Positions 44,968 through 53,967 of a stretch of 64,000 bases of DNA are shown here, one piece after another (the first letter of the stretch is position 1; every line of letters begins with the position of its first letter). The notes below the pieces were generated by a model, which saw nothing but the letters and a program-made list of their open reading frames with translations, searched no databases and had not been told where the DNA came from. The position numbers were made by a program, and so were the translations under genes. The DNA comes from Labilithrix sp. (GTDB lineage Bacteria > Myxococcota_A > Polyangia > Polyangiales > Polyangiaceae), in NCBI GenBank assembly GCA_019637225.1, contig JAHBWC010000027.1, forward strand, positions 16,128 to 80,127. Direction: 5' to 3'.

Positions 44968-46218
44968 TCAGGCGCGCTTCGACGTCGCCTCTTCCGACTT
45001 GCGCCAGTCCTGGATGCGGCCCCAGAAGTGCTCGGTGAACTTCTCGTGCTCGTGGGCCGGGAAGAGCGCGGCGACCTTCTGGCGGACGGCGTCCTTCGCC
45101 GCGTCGGTGCCGAAGAAGCTCCACGCGACCTCGTCGAGGTGCGACAGGTGCTTGGCGCTGAACTCCTCGAAGCGCGCCGTCTCGAAGCGCTCGTCGGCGA
45201 GCTTCGCGTAGCGATCGAGCTTCTCTTCGAACGGGATGTCCGTGTCGGCGATCGCGATGAACGGCGCCCAGTCCTGGTTTTTCCGCATCTTGCGCTTCGT
45301 CGCGGCGCAGAACACCGACCAGCGGACGTAGGCCTTCACCATCCACGGGAAGTGCCAGTGCAGCGACGTCACCTGCGAGTCGGGGCACGGGTTGGCGTAG
45401 TCGATCGGGTACCAGATCCCGTCCTTGCGGAGCGCCTCGCAGGAGTTGAACTCCCAGTCGAAGAACGCGTTGATCGTGAGCGTGACCTTGCGAAGGTGCG
45501 CCTCTTCTTCCTTCGAGATGAACCCCTGCTGCGTCGTGTAGCGCTCGTGCAGCGGCGCCGACGGATCGTAGAGCACGCAGTGCGTCTGCGGGCCGAAGCC
45601 GATGCAGCGGACGAAGCGATCGAAGTCGTGGATCGCCTGCTGGACGTGCATGACCGACTTTCCGCTGTCGTCGTAGGCCTTCCACATCCCGTCGGCGTCG
45701 TCGACCTTCGTGACGCCGCGCCAGCCGCCGCCGTCGTACGGCTTCATGAACATCGGCCAGCCGAGGCGCTTGCCGAGGAGGCTCACGTCGAAGAGCTTCG
45801 CGTGCCGCGAGAGCGTGAGCTTCAAGTCCGGGTTCGGCTCGTACGTCTTCGGCGGGATCATCCACGTCTCGGGGATGCGCATCCCGAGGCGCATCATCGC
45901 GCAGTACGTGGTGTGCTTCTCGTTGGCCTGGACGCTCCACGGGTTGTTGAAGACGTAGAGGTCATCCATGAGGATGGCCTTCTTTATCCACTCGCGGCTC
46001 GTGTGGTACCAGTGCGTCAAGCGGTCGACGACGAGGTCGTACTTGCAGCCCTGGCGCAGATCGAACGGCTCGATCATCACGCGCTCGACGGCGAAGCGAA
46101 CGGTGTCGCCCTCGACCGGGACCTTGAGGTCGAGCTCCTTCATGATCGCTTCGAAGCAGAGCGGCCAGCAGATGTCCGCGCCGAGCGACAGGCCGATGTG
46201 ACGTGTGACTTCTCCCAT
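44968..46218 (-). CDS. divergent ATP-grasp domain protein
   Basis: 416 residues, with AGGGGAAGAGGA just before the ATG. ATP-grasp signs: LGWPMFMKPYDGGGWRGVTKV (nucleotide lysine and Gly loop) and a metal-binding end IWYPIDYANPCPDSQ, preceded by NAFFDWEFNSCEALRKDG. Between them sits VMHVQQAIHDFDRFVRCIGFG. Differs clearly from the three paralogous ligases nearby, with extra aromatic N- and C-terminal segments. Forms a carboxylate-derived bond with ATP; substrate unknown. 42 bases after the CBM48-like esterase in the same operon. Confidence 0.82.
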   Translation of the reverse strand: MGEVTRHIGLSLGADICWPLCFEAIMKELDLKVPVEGDTVRFAVERVMIEPFDLRQGCKYDLVVDRLTHWYHTSREWIKKAILMDDLYVFNNPWSVQANEKHTTYCAMMRLGMRIPETWMIPPKTYEPNPDLKLTLSRHAKLFDVSLLGKRLGWPMFMKPYDGGGWRGVTKVDDADGMWKAYDDSGKSVMHVQQAIHDFDRFVRCIGFGPQTHCVLYDPSAPLHERYTTQQGFISKEEEAHLRKVTLTINAFFDWEFNSCEALRKDGIWYPIDYANPCPDSQVTSLHWHFPWMVKAYVRWSVFCAATKRKMRKNQDWAPFIAIADTDIPFEEKLDRYAKLADERFETARFEEFSAKHLSHLDEVAWSFFGTDAAKDAVRQKVAALFPAHEHEKFTEHFWGRIQDWRKSEEATSKRA

Positions 46219-46260
46219 GTTCCTCTTCCCCTGCTCCCCAGTCTCGTGCCTCGTGCCGCG

Positions 46261-47442
46261 TTACTCGTAGATGAACATCAGCGGGCCGGGGAAGAGCCAC
46301 GAGAGCCCTTCACGCAAACGATCCCGCCAGTTCTCCCAGTTGTGACCGTCGCGCGACTCGACGAACTTCACCTGCATGCCCGTAGCGTCGAGTAGCGGGA
46401 CGAGCGAGCGATTTTCGTAGATGAGCGACTCGTAGACGCCACAGCTCATGAAGATGCGCTCGCTCACCGGCACCGGATTCGCGCGCACCTGGTTGACGAA
46501 CTCGACCACCTTGTCGAAGAGCGGGCCGCGGCGGTTCGTCTTGCCGATGTCGGTGAACGCGAACGAGCCCGACTGGAGGAGCAGCCGGCCCCACACGCCG
46601 GGGTACCGGTAGGCCGTCGAGAACGCCGCGACGGCGCCGAAGCTCGCGCCCATGAGGCAGCGCGCCTGCGGGCGGTCGATGATCGGCAGCCGGTGCGTGA
46701 GGTCCGGCAGGAGCTCCTCGGTGAGGAAACGCGCGTGCTGCTCGTCGTTCGGGTACTCGCGGATGCGGTCGGGCGAGTCGGTGAACGCCACGATCATGTC
46801 CGGGATCTCGAGGCGCTCGATCAGGTTGTCGAGCACCGTCTTCATCACCGCGAAGTTCAGGTAGTCCCGGCCGTCGTGCACGACGACGAGCGGGTAGAGC
46901 CGCGTCTTGCGGAAGCGCGCCGGCAGGTAGATGTGGCCGCTCCGCATCCCGCCGAACGCCTTGCTGTGGAAGCCGAACGGCTCGAGCAGGCCGGAGCGCG
47001 AGGTCGGGTCGGGACGGACCCAGTCGGGGACCGCGTAGCCCTCTCCCTGGAGGACGGAGTTCGCGCCGAACGGATCGCGCGCGCGGTTCGGGTTCCGCGG
47101 GTCCTCGATCCACTCGCTGCGATCGGAGCGGTGGACCTCGAACTTGTACTCGACGCGCGAGCCGTGGGGGATGTCGAGCGTGAGGTACCAGAGGTCCGTG
47201 TTCGGGATCCGCGCGAGGGCGCTGCCCGACTCGAGGCCGAAGATCCAGTGGCGGAGGCTCACGCCGTTCGCCTCGCCGCGCCAGACGAACGTGACCGCCG
47301 GCCCCTCGACGATCGGGATGGCGCGCCCCTCGAGGAAGCGGTCGACCTTGGCCGCGTCGGGCCGCGAGTCGATGAGCTGCTGGATCGCCGACTTGGGGGC
47401 GGCGCGCATCGACGCCGAGCTCGGCTTCATCGGGCGCTTCAT
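46261..47442 (-). CDS. esterase with N-terminal glycogen-binding-like E-set domain
   Basis: 393 residues from an ATG at 47442, which overlaps the preceding gene by four bases. Residues about 40-150 form an E-set/CBM48-like beta-sandwich (VTFVWRGEANGVSLRHWIFG, DLWYLTLDIPHGSRVEYKFEV, DPRNPNRARDPFG), the arrangement of enterochelin-esterase and glycogen-branching-type proteins. The catalytic domain (about 160-393) is esterase D/PF00756-like: VVVHDGRDYLNF, nucleophile in CLMGASFGAVAAF, catalytic His in VESRDGHNWENWRDRL. Cytoplasmic. It may act on an ester linked to a glucan or to the ligase product. Confidence 0.88.
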   Translation of the reverse strand: MKRPMKPSSASMRAAPKSAIQQLIDSRPDAAKVDRFLEGRAIPIVEGPAVTFVWRGEANGVSLRHWIFGLESGSALARIPNTDLWYLTLDIPHGSRVEYKFEVHRSDRSEWIEDPRNPNRARDPFGANSVLQGEGYAVPDWVRPDPTSRSGLLEPFGFHSKAFGGMRSGHIYLPARFRKTRLYPLVVVHDGRDYLNFAVMKTVLDNLIERLEIPDMIVAFTDSPDRIREYPNDEQHARFLTEELLPDLTHRLPIIDRPQARCLMGASFGAVAAFSTAYRYPGVWGRLLLQSGSFAFTDIGKTNRRGPLFDKVVEFVNQVRANPVPVSERIFMSCGVYESLIYENRSLVPLLDATGMQVKFVESRDGHNWENWRDRLREGLSWLFPGPLMFIYE

Positions 47443-48404
47443 GAGCCAAGCCCCGCCGCGCCCGAGACCTCGAAGCGCGTGTGCATGCCGTCGTCGCGCA
47501 GCGCGAGCACGCCGGACGGGTTCTTCGGGCCCCGCTTGAGCCACGTCACGCGCGAGCGGGCCGGCAGCGCGAGGCAAGTCGCCGGCGCGAAGCGGCGCGC
47601 CATGACCTGGATGCGCTCGCGATCGTCGAGGCGGAGGCGGAACTCCGGCTGCGGGAGGCACACGACGTCGCCGACGAGCGCGAGTCCCTCGTCGAGGACC
47701 TCGGCGGCGCCGGGCCCTTGCGGCGGCGAGTGGTGGAAGAGGACGACACGCTCGCTCACCGCCATCGCGCCGCCGCACCACGCGAAGACGACCTTGCCGG
47801 CCGTGAGCTTCGCGACGTCGAACAACCGGAGGCGGTTGAGGAGCGACGCGACGTGACCGCCCGCGATCGCGATGGCGTCGCAGTCCTTCACGAGCTCGGC
47901 GATCTCGCCGATCTGATCGACGATGGCCGGGCGCTCGAGCGGGCGCCAGCGCTCCTCGAAGGCCTTGTGATCGCGCACGCACCGCTCGAGGTGGCTGCGG
48001 TCGATGTCGCGGATCTCCTGGATCGACGCGCGCGCCTCGTCGTGGAGGATGTCCTTCGGCGCGGCGCGGTTGGCGATGACGTGCTGCGCGTCGAGCGCGT
48101 GCTCGAGCCGGATCCGGTAGAAGTCCTGGCGGTGGCGGAGGATCGCCTGCCGCTCGCGGTGCGCGGCGTGGAGATCGGGATCGTTCTTGAAGACCTCCTC
48201 CGCGCGCGCGTGGAGGCGGAGGTTCACCGTGCGACCGCCGAGGTGCTCCTGGAGGTCGTCGTCTTCCTCCTCTCGCTCCTGCCAGCCGGCGGTGATCGCG
48301 GCGATCTTTCCCTCGACGCCGAGCTCCGCCACCGCCTCGGCGAGGGTGGGGTCGAATCGTTGCGCGCCGAGGAGGACGACGGCGCGCGTAGCACCGGAGA
48401 TCAC
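47439..48404 (-). CDS. S51/cyanophycinase-like protein lacking the usual serine
   Basis: 321 residues from a GTG with GAGGAGG eight bases upstream. Layout of class I amidotransferase-like S51 peptidases (dipeptidase E, cyanophycinase): VVLLGAQRFDPTL, AAITAGWQE, CDAIAIAGGHVASLLNRL, KVVFAWCGGAMAVSERVVLFHH. In active S51 enzymes the elbow reads G-x-S-A-G-A; here it is W-C-G-G-A, with no serine but a cysteine one place before the turn. It may be a Cys-dependent hydrolase or a non-catalytic binding protein. Sits between two ligases and overlaps the esterase by four bases. Confidence 0.72.
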   Translation of the reverse strand: MISGATRAVVLLGAQRFDPTLAEAVAELGVEGKIAAITAGWQEREEEDDDLQEHLGGRTVNLRLHARAEEVFKNDPDLHAAHRERQAILRHRQDFYRIRLEHALDAQHVIANRAAPKDILHDEARASIQEIRDIDRSHLERCVRDHKAFEERWRPLERPAIVDQIGEIAELVKDCDAIAIAGGHVASLLNRLRLFDVAKLTAGKVVFAWCGGAMAVSERVVLFHHSPPQGPGAAEVLDEGLALVGDVVCLPQPEFRLRLDDRERIQVMARRFAPATCLALPARSRVTWLKRGPKNPSGVLALRDDGMHTRFEVSGAAGLGS

Positions 48405-48486
48405 CTGGGGAGCCTCCTCGAGCAGGATCCCGAGGCGCGACCACGAGCGACCGCCCTCCCCCGCGGTCGCCCCTCGAACGCCTCGT

Positions 48487-49713
48487 TCATGATGCGCGCA
48501 CCTTCAGCGTCTGCCCGACGGTGTCGAGCATCGAGCGGAGGGTGTCATAGTCGTAGTGCTTCAGCCGAAGCCACGCGTTGGCCATGTAGCCGGCCTCGAC
48601 GCCCTGCGTGGGCGTGCCCGGCGGCGGGAAGTGGCTGTCGACGATCATCCCGTCGAAGCGCCGGAAGATCTCGTCCTTGCCGTCGTAGTGCGAGATGTGC
48701 CCGTCGCGATCGGGGCGGAGCGCAATGATGCCCGCGGCGAAGCGGCGCGAGAGCGTCTGGCTCGCCTTGCCGTGCACCACCGCCATCGCCCACTCGCGGT
48801 AGATGTCGAACTCGTTCGACGCCGCGTAGAGGTCCCACGCGCGGACCCCCGGCGGCCGGCAGCCGATCTCGCTGAATTTCAGGCCCTTCGGCCCGTAGAA
48901 CCACTCCATGTGCGTGGCCGACGTCCCGATGCCGAGCGCGGTGATGACCTTCTGGCCCATCGCCTTGATCTCGTCGTAGCTCGGCTGGTCGACGCGGTTC
49001 GTGGCCACGAACTGCGGCGAGATCCAGCGCGTGCGCATCGCCTCGAGCACGTTCGGGTAGTAGTGCGAGACGAAGTCGTGGATGACCTTCCCGTTCGCGG
49101 TGATGGTGTCGTAGAAGCCCTCGTGGCCCTCGATGAACTCCTCGACGGCGACGCTGCGGCCCTTGTCGACGTGGCACGCGACGAGCGCGTCGTGGAGCTC
49201 GCCGGCGTTGTTCGCGCGGTAGGTGCCCGACGCGCCGGCGGCGTCGCGCGGCTTGACGATGAGCGGGAAGCCCACCTCTTCGGCGAACGCCTTGATTTCG
49301 GCCGGATCGGCGCTGCCGATCGACTGCGCGCACGGGACGCCCGCCTTGCGGAGGGCTTCCTTCATCGCGGGCTTGTCGCGGCAGAGGAAGGCCGTCTGGA
49401 CGCTCGTTCCGGGGATCCCGCAGCGCTCGCGGACGCGCGCCGCCGCCATGACGTGCGCCTCGACCACGGCTTCGAGCCGCTCGACCTTCACGCCGGGCCG
49501 GGCCTGGATCCAGCGCACGGTCTTCTCGAGCTGGGCCTCGTCGGTGACGTTGCCGATCTCTTCGTAGTGGGACAGCCAGTGGCGGAGGCCGTCGTCGAGC
49601 GACGACTTCGGCCTCTCGCCGATGCCGATGACGCGGGCACCGACGGAGTGGAGCGCTCGCGCGAACTCGCGCTGGTTCGCGGGGAATGACGGCTCGACGA
49701 AGATTACGTCCAC
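48487..49713 (-). CDS. ATP-grasp ligase, paralogue 1
   Basis: 408 residues from a GTG. Pre-ATP-grasp Rossmann-like domain begins VIFVEPSFPANQREFARALHSVG; ATP-grasp core: GFPLIVKPRDAAGASGT, VAVEEFIEGHEGFYDTI, ATHMEWFYGPKG and metal end FSEIGCRPPGVRAWD. The E-I-x-x-R-P-x-G end is of the carboxylase/PurT type. Two further genes (51337 and 52677) share the same layout. First gene of the operon running to 44444. It should join a carboxylate to an amine; substrates unknown. Confidence 0.87.
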   Translation of the reverse strand: MDVIFVEPSFPANQREFARALHSVGARVIGIGERPKSSLDDGLRHWLSHYEEIGNVTDEAQLEKTVRWIQARPGVKVERLEAVVEAHVMAAARVRERCGIPGTSVQTAFLCRDKPAMKEALRKAGVPCAQSIGSADPAEIKAFAEEVGFPLIVKPRDAAGASGTYRANNAGELHDALVACHVDKGRSVAVEEFIEGHEGFYDTITANGKVIHDFVSHYYPNVLEAMRTRWISPQFVATNRVDQPSYDEIKAMGQKVITALGIGTSATHMEWFYGPKGLKFSEIGCRPPGVRAWDLYAASNEFDIYREWAMAVVHGKASQTLSRRFAAGIIALRPDRDGHISHYDGKDEIFRRFDGMIVDSHFPPPGTPTQGVEAGYMANAWLRLKHYDYDTLRSMLDTVGQTLKVRAS

Positions 49714-49841
49714 GATCGCTCGGCCCTCTGCAAATGGGCGCGCAACCTAGCAGGACGGCCCGCCGGTTTCCATCTCGGCAATGGGGCGCCGCGCTCGTCG
49801 GCCCCCCGCTGGCCGCGGACCAATGCTAGGGTGCGCGCCCC

Positions 49842-51317
49842 GTGAACGTCCTCTTCGTCTCATCCGAAGTGGCGCCGTTCGCCAAGACGGGGGGGCTCGG
49901 CGACGTAGCAGCTGCTCTACCACGTGCCCTCGCGGCGCGCGGGCACGACGTGCGTATCGTCATGCCCATGTACGCGCGGGTGAAGGCGCCCGACCGTACG
50001 TTCGAGACCGTCATCCGCGAGGCCGTGCTCGTCCTCGGCGGGACGCGGATCGTCTTCTCGGTCCACGCCGCGGAGCTCCCGGGGACGGCCGGCGGCGCGA
50101 AGGTCCCGGTCTACTTCGTCCGGTGCTCGGGCCTCTACGACCGGCAGGGCATCTACACGTCGGACCACGACGAGCACCTGCGGTTCGCGGTCCTCTCGTG
50201 GGCGTCGCTGGTCATCTGCCAGCGGCTCGGGTTCCGGCCCGACATCGTCCACGCGAACGACTGGCAGACCGGCCTCATCCCGCTCCTGCTCAAGACGATG
50301 TTCGCCTGGGACAGGCTCTTCTCGGCGACGCGCACGGTGCTCACGATCCACAACATCGGGCACCAGGGCACCTTCGGGAGCCACGCCATCAGCGACGCGG
50401 GCCTCGCCGACGCCGCGCATCACTTCCATCAGGATCAGCTCCGCGAAGGGCGCATCAACTTCCTGCTCACGGGCATCCTCTACGCGAACGCGATCACCAC
50501 GGTGAGCCCGACCTACGCGCGCGAGGTGCAGACCGCCGAGCACGGGGTCGGCCTCGACGCCTTCCTCCGCCAGCGACGCGAGATCCTCTTCGGCATCCTG
50601 AACGGGATCGACGAGGGCGAGTGGAGCCCCGAGACCGACACGCGGATCCCGCACACGTACTCGGCGGACGATCTGACGGGCAAGGAGGCCAACAAGCGAG
50701 CGCTGCTCGAGAGCGCCGGCCTCCGCTACTACCCGGAGGTGCCGGTCATCGGGATCGTCTCGCGGCTGGCCTGGCAGAAGGGCTTCGACCTCTGCATGAG
50801 CGTGCTCCCGCGCGTGCTCGCCAAGCGGCAGGTGCAGCTCGTCGTCCTCGGCACGGGCGAGCCGCAGTACGAGAAGTTCTTCGCGTCGCTCGCGTTCCAG
50901 TTCCCGAAGCAGGTCGCCTACAAGCGCGGCTTCAGCGAGCCGCTCGCGCACCTCATCGAGGCCGGCTCGGACATGTTCCTGATGCCGTCGCGCTACGAGC
51001 CGTGCGGGCTGAACCAGATGTACAGCCTGCGCTACGGCACGCCGCCGATCGTGCACCGGACCGGCGGCCTCGCCGACACCGTCACGCCGTTCGACGCCGG
51101 GCGAAAGAGCGGCAACGGCTTCGTCTTCGATCACTTCGACGAGAGCGGCCTCGGCTTCGGCATCGCGCACGCGCTCGCGACGTGGGGCTCCGGCGAGGGC
51201 GAGGACCGGGAGCGCTGGCGCGCGCTCCAGAAGAACGGCATGCGCGCGCGCCTCGGCTGGGACGAGCGCGTGACCGCGTACGAGATGGTCTACAGGATGA
51301 TCGCGCCCGGGCGCTGA
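49842..51317 (+). CDS. glgA: glycogen synthase (GT5)
   Basis: 491 residues from a GTG. Extends alpha-1,4-glucan from ADP-glucose. Signatures: MNVLFVSSEVAPFAKTGGLGDV (ADP-glucose-binding K-T-G-G-L), DIVHANDWQTGLIPLL, LTIHNIGHQGTFG, VSRLAWQKGFDL, and the catalytic E-x7-E in SRYEPCGLNQMYSLRYGT followed by RTGGLADTV. Monocistronic between two ATP-grasp genes, divergent from one (129 bases apart) and convergent with the other. No glgB, glgC or glgP is in the window. Confidence 0.97.
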   Translation: MNVLFVSSEVAPFAKTGGLGDVAAALPRALAARGHDVRIVMPMYARVKAPDRTFETVIREAVLVLGGTRIVFSVHAAELPGTAGGAKVPVYFVRCSGLYDRQGIYTSDHDEHLRFAVLSWASLVICQRLGFRPDIVHANDWQTGLIPLLLKTMFAWDRLFSATRTVLTIHNIGHQGTFGSHAISDAGLADAAHHFHQDQLREGRINFLLTGILYANAITTVSPTYAREVQTAEHGVGLDAFLRQRREILFGILNGIDEGEWSPETDTRIPHTYSADDLTGKEANKRALLESAGLRYYPEVPVIGIVSRLAWQKGFDLCMSVLPRVLAKRQVQLVVLGTGEPQYEKFFASLAFQFPKQVAYKRGFSEPLAHLIEAGSDMFLMPSRYEPCGLNQMYSLRYGTPPIVHRTGGLADTVTPFDAGRKSGNGFVFDHFDESGLGFGIAHALATWGSGEGEDRERWRALQKNGMRARLGWDERVTAYEMVYRMIAPGR

Positions 51318-51336
51318 GCCCGCGCTCGCCGCGACG

Positions 51337-52557
51337 TCACTCGGCGTAGTTGACCTTCACCGTCTCGATGATCTTCTTGATCATCGCGCGGACGGCGTCG
51401 GTGCTCTCGTGGCGGACGATGACGTAGCCGTCACCCTCGTAGCTGTCGGCCTTCGTCGCCCCGAGGGTCGGGAGCTTCGCCTCCATGATCCACTTGCCCA
51501 CCGCCTCGTGCGTCTCGTGGACGCCGGTGACCTCGACGACGCGCCCCTGCCCCATCCCGCGCAGGTAGGCGCAGCCGACGGCGTATTTGCGCGGCCACGG
51601 CGCGTCGAGCTCGTTGTCGACGACGGCGCGCGCCCACGCGCGGTAGGCGTCGATGTCGTGCGCGAGGCCCGTCATGCGGGTGATGTTCGCGCCGGGCGGG
51701 CGCTGCGCGATCTCCCCGATCGCGAGCGAGCCGTCCGTCTTCTCGAACCACTCCATGTGGGTCATCCCGCTGTCGAGGCCGAGAGCCTCGATCGCGGCGA
51801 AGCCCATCGCGCGCGCCTTCTCGTGGACGGGCGCGTCGAGCTCGCGCGGCAGGATGTTCGACCACTGGATCCACGCGTTCTCGACGACGTCGAGGCAGCT
51901 CGGGAGGTAGTCGGAGATCGACCACGCCTTCGCCTGGCCCGAGATCGTGATGGTCTCGAAGCTGTGCTCGCGGCCGCGGAGCATCTCCTCCGCGAGGACG
52001 GGCGAGTCGGGACTGACGCGCATCCCCGTCACCGCGCGGAGCAGCGAGTCGAGCGAGCTCACGCGGAAGGTCGCCTTCGCGCCCATGCCCGCCGGCGGCT
52101 TGAGGACCATCGGGAAGCCGACCTCCTCGGCGAACGACCGGGCGTCGTCCGCCGAGGTCACGAGGCGGTGCCGGGCGACGGGGAGGCCCGCGGCGCGGAG
52201 CGCGTCCTTCATGCGGGCCTTGTCGCGGAAGAGGTCGGCGACCTCGGGCCGCGTGCCCTCGACGCCGAAGCGCGCGCGCGCCTCGGCCAGCTCCACCATC
52301 AAAGGCTCGAGGATGCCGATGATCCGATGCGGTTGCCCGTGCCGGCGGCGGAGCACCTCCACGCCCTCGAGCACGTCCGCGAGGTCGAGCGGCTTCGTGA
52401 CCCGCACGACGTCGTGGTAGAGCCGCGCGTCCTCTCCCTCGGGCGGCGTGTGGCAGATGCCGAGCAGCCTCACGTCGTCGAGCTTCGACGTCGCCCGGAC
52501 GAAGCGCATGGTGGTCTCGATGGGGAACGGGGCGACGAAGATGACGTTGCGGGGCAT
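51337..52557 (-). CDS. ATP-grasp ligase, paralogue 2
   Basis: 406 residues from the ATG at 52557 (MPRNVIFVAPFPIETTM); the frame is open upstream without support. Same build as its neighbours: VGFPMVLKPPAGMGAKAT, VLAEEMLRGREHSFETI, MTHMEWFEKTDGSLAI and metal end GEIAQRPPGANITR, where Ala-Gln replaces the Gly-Cys of the other two. N-terminal domain reads RLLGICHTPPEGE and ILEPLMVELAEARARFG. Ligase of unknown substrate. It faces glgA (19 bases between stops) and diverges from paralogue 3 with 119 bases between the starts. Confidence 0.86.
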   Translation of the reverse strand: MPRNVIFVAPFPIETTMRFVRATSKLDDVRLLGICHTPPEGEDARLYHDVVRVTKPLDLADVLEGVEVLRRRHGQPHRIIGILEPLMVELAEARARFGVEGTRPEVADLFRDKARMKDALRAAGLPVARHRLVTSADDARSFAEEVGFPMVLKPPAGMGAKATFRVSSLDSLLRAVTGMRVSPDSPVLAEEMLRGREHSFETITISGQAKAWSISDYLPSCLDVVENAWIQWSNILPRELDAPVHEKARAMGFAAIEALGLDSGMTHMEWFEKTDGSLAIGEIAQRPPGANITRMTGLAHDIDAYRAWARAVVDNELDAPWPRKYAVGCAYLRGMGQGRVVEVTGVHETHEAVGKWIMEAKLPTLGATKADSYEGDGYVIVRHESTDAVRAMIKKIIETVKVNYAE

Positions 52558-52676
52558 GAGGGCGCCCCAGCGTGCCCTCAGGGCAGACGGCGCGTCAACG
52601 GAGGCGTGCCCGGACGCCAACTCGCCCGCTCGCGATCGAGTGCCGTGTGGTAAAGACCGGGCGCCCAGGCGCACCG

Positions 52677-53894
52677 ATGCGAGTCGTCTTCCTCTCCCCT
52701 ACCTATCCGCCCGAGATGATCGAGTACACCCGCGGCCTCGCCGAGGTCGGCGCCACGGTGTACGGAGTCGGTGACACGCCGCTCGAGGCTCTGCCGAGCC
52801 GCGTCCGTCCCTACCTCCACGACTACCTGCGCGTCCCGCGGATCATGGCCGAGGACGACGTCATCGAGCGCGTCTCGACGTGGCTCCGAGGCACGACCGT
52901 CGACCGCGTGCTCTCGAACTGGGAGCCTCTCGTCATCCTCGCGGCGCGCCTCCGCGAGCGCTGGGGGGTCCCTGGGATGTCCGTCGACGCCGTCCGCGGC
53001 TTCCGCGACAAGCAGCTGATGAAGGAGCGCGTCCAGGCCGCCGGGCTCCGCGTCCCGAAGTCGCGGCGCGTGCGGACCGAGGCCGAGACGCGCGCCGCCG
53101 CCGAGGAGATCGGCTACCCGCTCATCTTGAAGCCGATCGCGGGCGCGGGCAGCGCCGACACGCACAAGGTCACGAGCAACGCCGAGTTCGAGGCCGTGCT
53201 GAAGGCGATGCGCGGCGTGCCCGAGGCGAGCTGCGAGGAGTACATCGGCGGCGAGGAGTTCACGTTCGACACGGTCTGTATCGGCGGCAAGCCCGCCTAC
53301 GAGAACGTCGCGGCGTACCTCCCGAAGCCGCTCGAGATGCGCACGCTCGAGTGGGTGAGCCCCGTCATCATCACGGTGCGGGACATGCAGCAGGCGAAGC
53401 TCCAGGGCGGCATCGAGCTCGGTCGCAAGGTGCTCGACGCGCTCGGCATGGGCGACGGCTTCACCCACATGGAGTGGTACCTCACGCCGAAGGGCGAGGC
53501 CGTGTTCGGCGAGATCGGCTGCCGCCCCGGCGGCGCGCACATCGTCGATCAGATGAACTACACGAACGACATCGACCTCTTCCGCGAGTGGGCGCGCGTG
53601 TCGTGCCTCGGGAAGTTCGAGGCGAAGTCGCCGCGGAAATACAACGTCGGCATCGTCTTCAAGCGCGCACGCGGAGAGGGCAAGATCACGCGCATCGAGG
53701 GGCTCGGCGCGTGGATGCGCGAGTGCGGCGAGTGGGTCGTCGAGGAGAAGCTCCTTCGTCCCGGCACGCCGCGCCGCAACTGGAAGCACACGCTGCTCTC
53801 CGACGGGCACGTGCTCGTCCGCCACCCCGAGTGGGACGAGGCGCACCGGATGTCCTTCGCCGCGGCGACGGGCATCAAGATGTACGCGGAGTGA
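52677..53894 (+). CDS. ATP-grasp ligase, paralogue 3
   Basis: 405 residues from the ATG at 52677 (MRVVFLSPTYPPEMIEYTRG). ATP-grasp core: IGYPLILKPIAGAGSADTH, SCEEYIGGEEFTFDTV, FTHMEWYLTPKGEAVF and metal end GEIGCRPGGAHIVDQ. The end block NDIDLFREWARVS matches HDIDAYRAWARAV of paralogue 2 and EFDIYREWAMAV of paralogue 1, so the three arose by duplication. Adds an amine to a carboxylate with ATP; substrate unknown. Alone on this strand; followed by the ParB-like gene after 73 bases. Confidence 0.87.
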   Translation: MRVVFLSPTYPPEMIEYTRGLAEVGATVYGVGDTPLEALPSRVRPYLHDYLRVPRIMAEDDVIERVSTWLRGTTVDRVLSNWEPLVILAARLRERWGVPGMSVDAVRGFRDKQLMKERVQAAGLRVPKSRRVRTEAETRAAAEEIGYPLILKPIAGAGSADTHKVTSNAEFEAVLKAMRGVPEASCEEYIGGEEFTFDTVCIGGKPAYENVAAYLPKPLEMRTLEWVSPVIITVRDMQQAKLQGGIELGRKVLDALGMGDGFTHMEWYLTPKGEAVFGEIGCRPGGAHIVDQMNYTNDIDLFREWARVSCLGKFEAKSPRKYNVGIVFKRARGEGKITRIEGLGAWMRECGEWVVEEKLLRPGTPRRNWKHTLLSDGHVLVRHPEWDEAHRMSFAAATGIKMYAE

Positions 53895-53967
53895 GCGCGG
53901 CGCGCCGGCGCGCCCACGCGGGCGCTGGCGGAGCGCGGGCCCTGCGAACGGTGATAAGACTGCCGGC

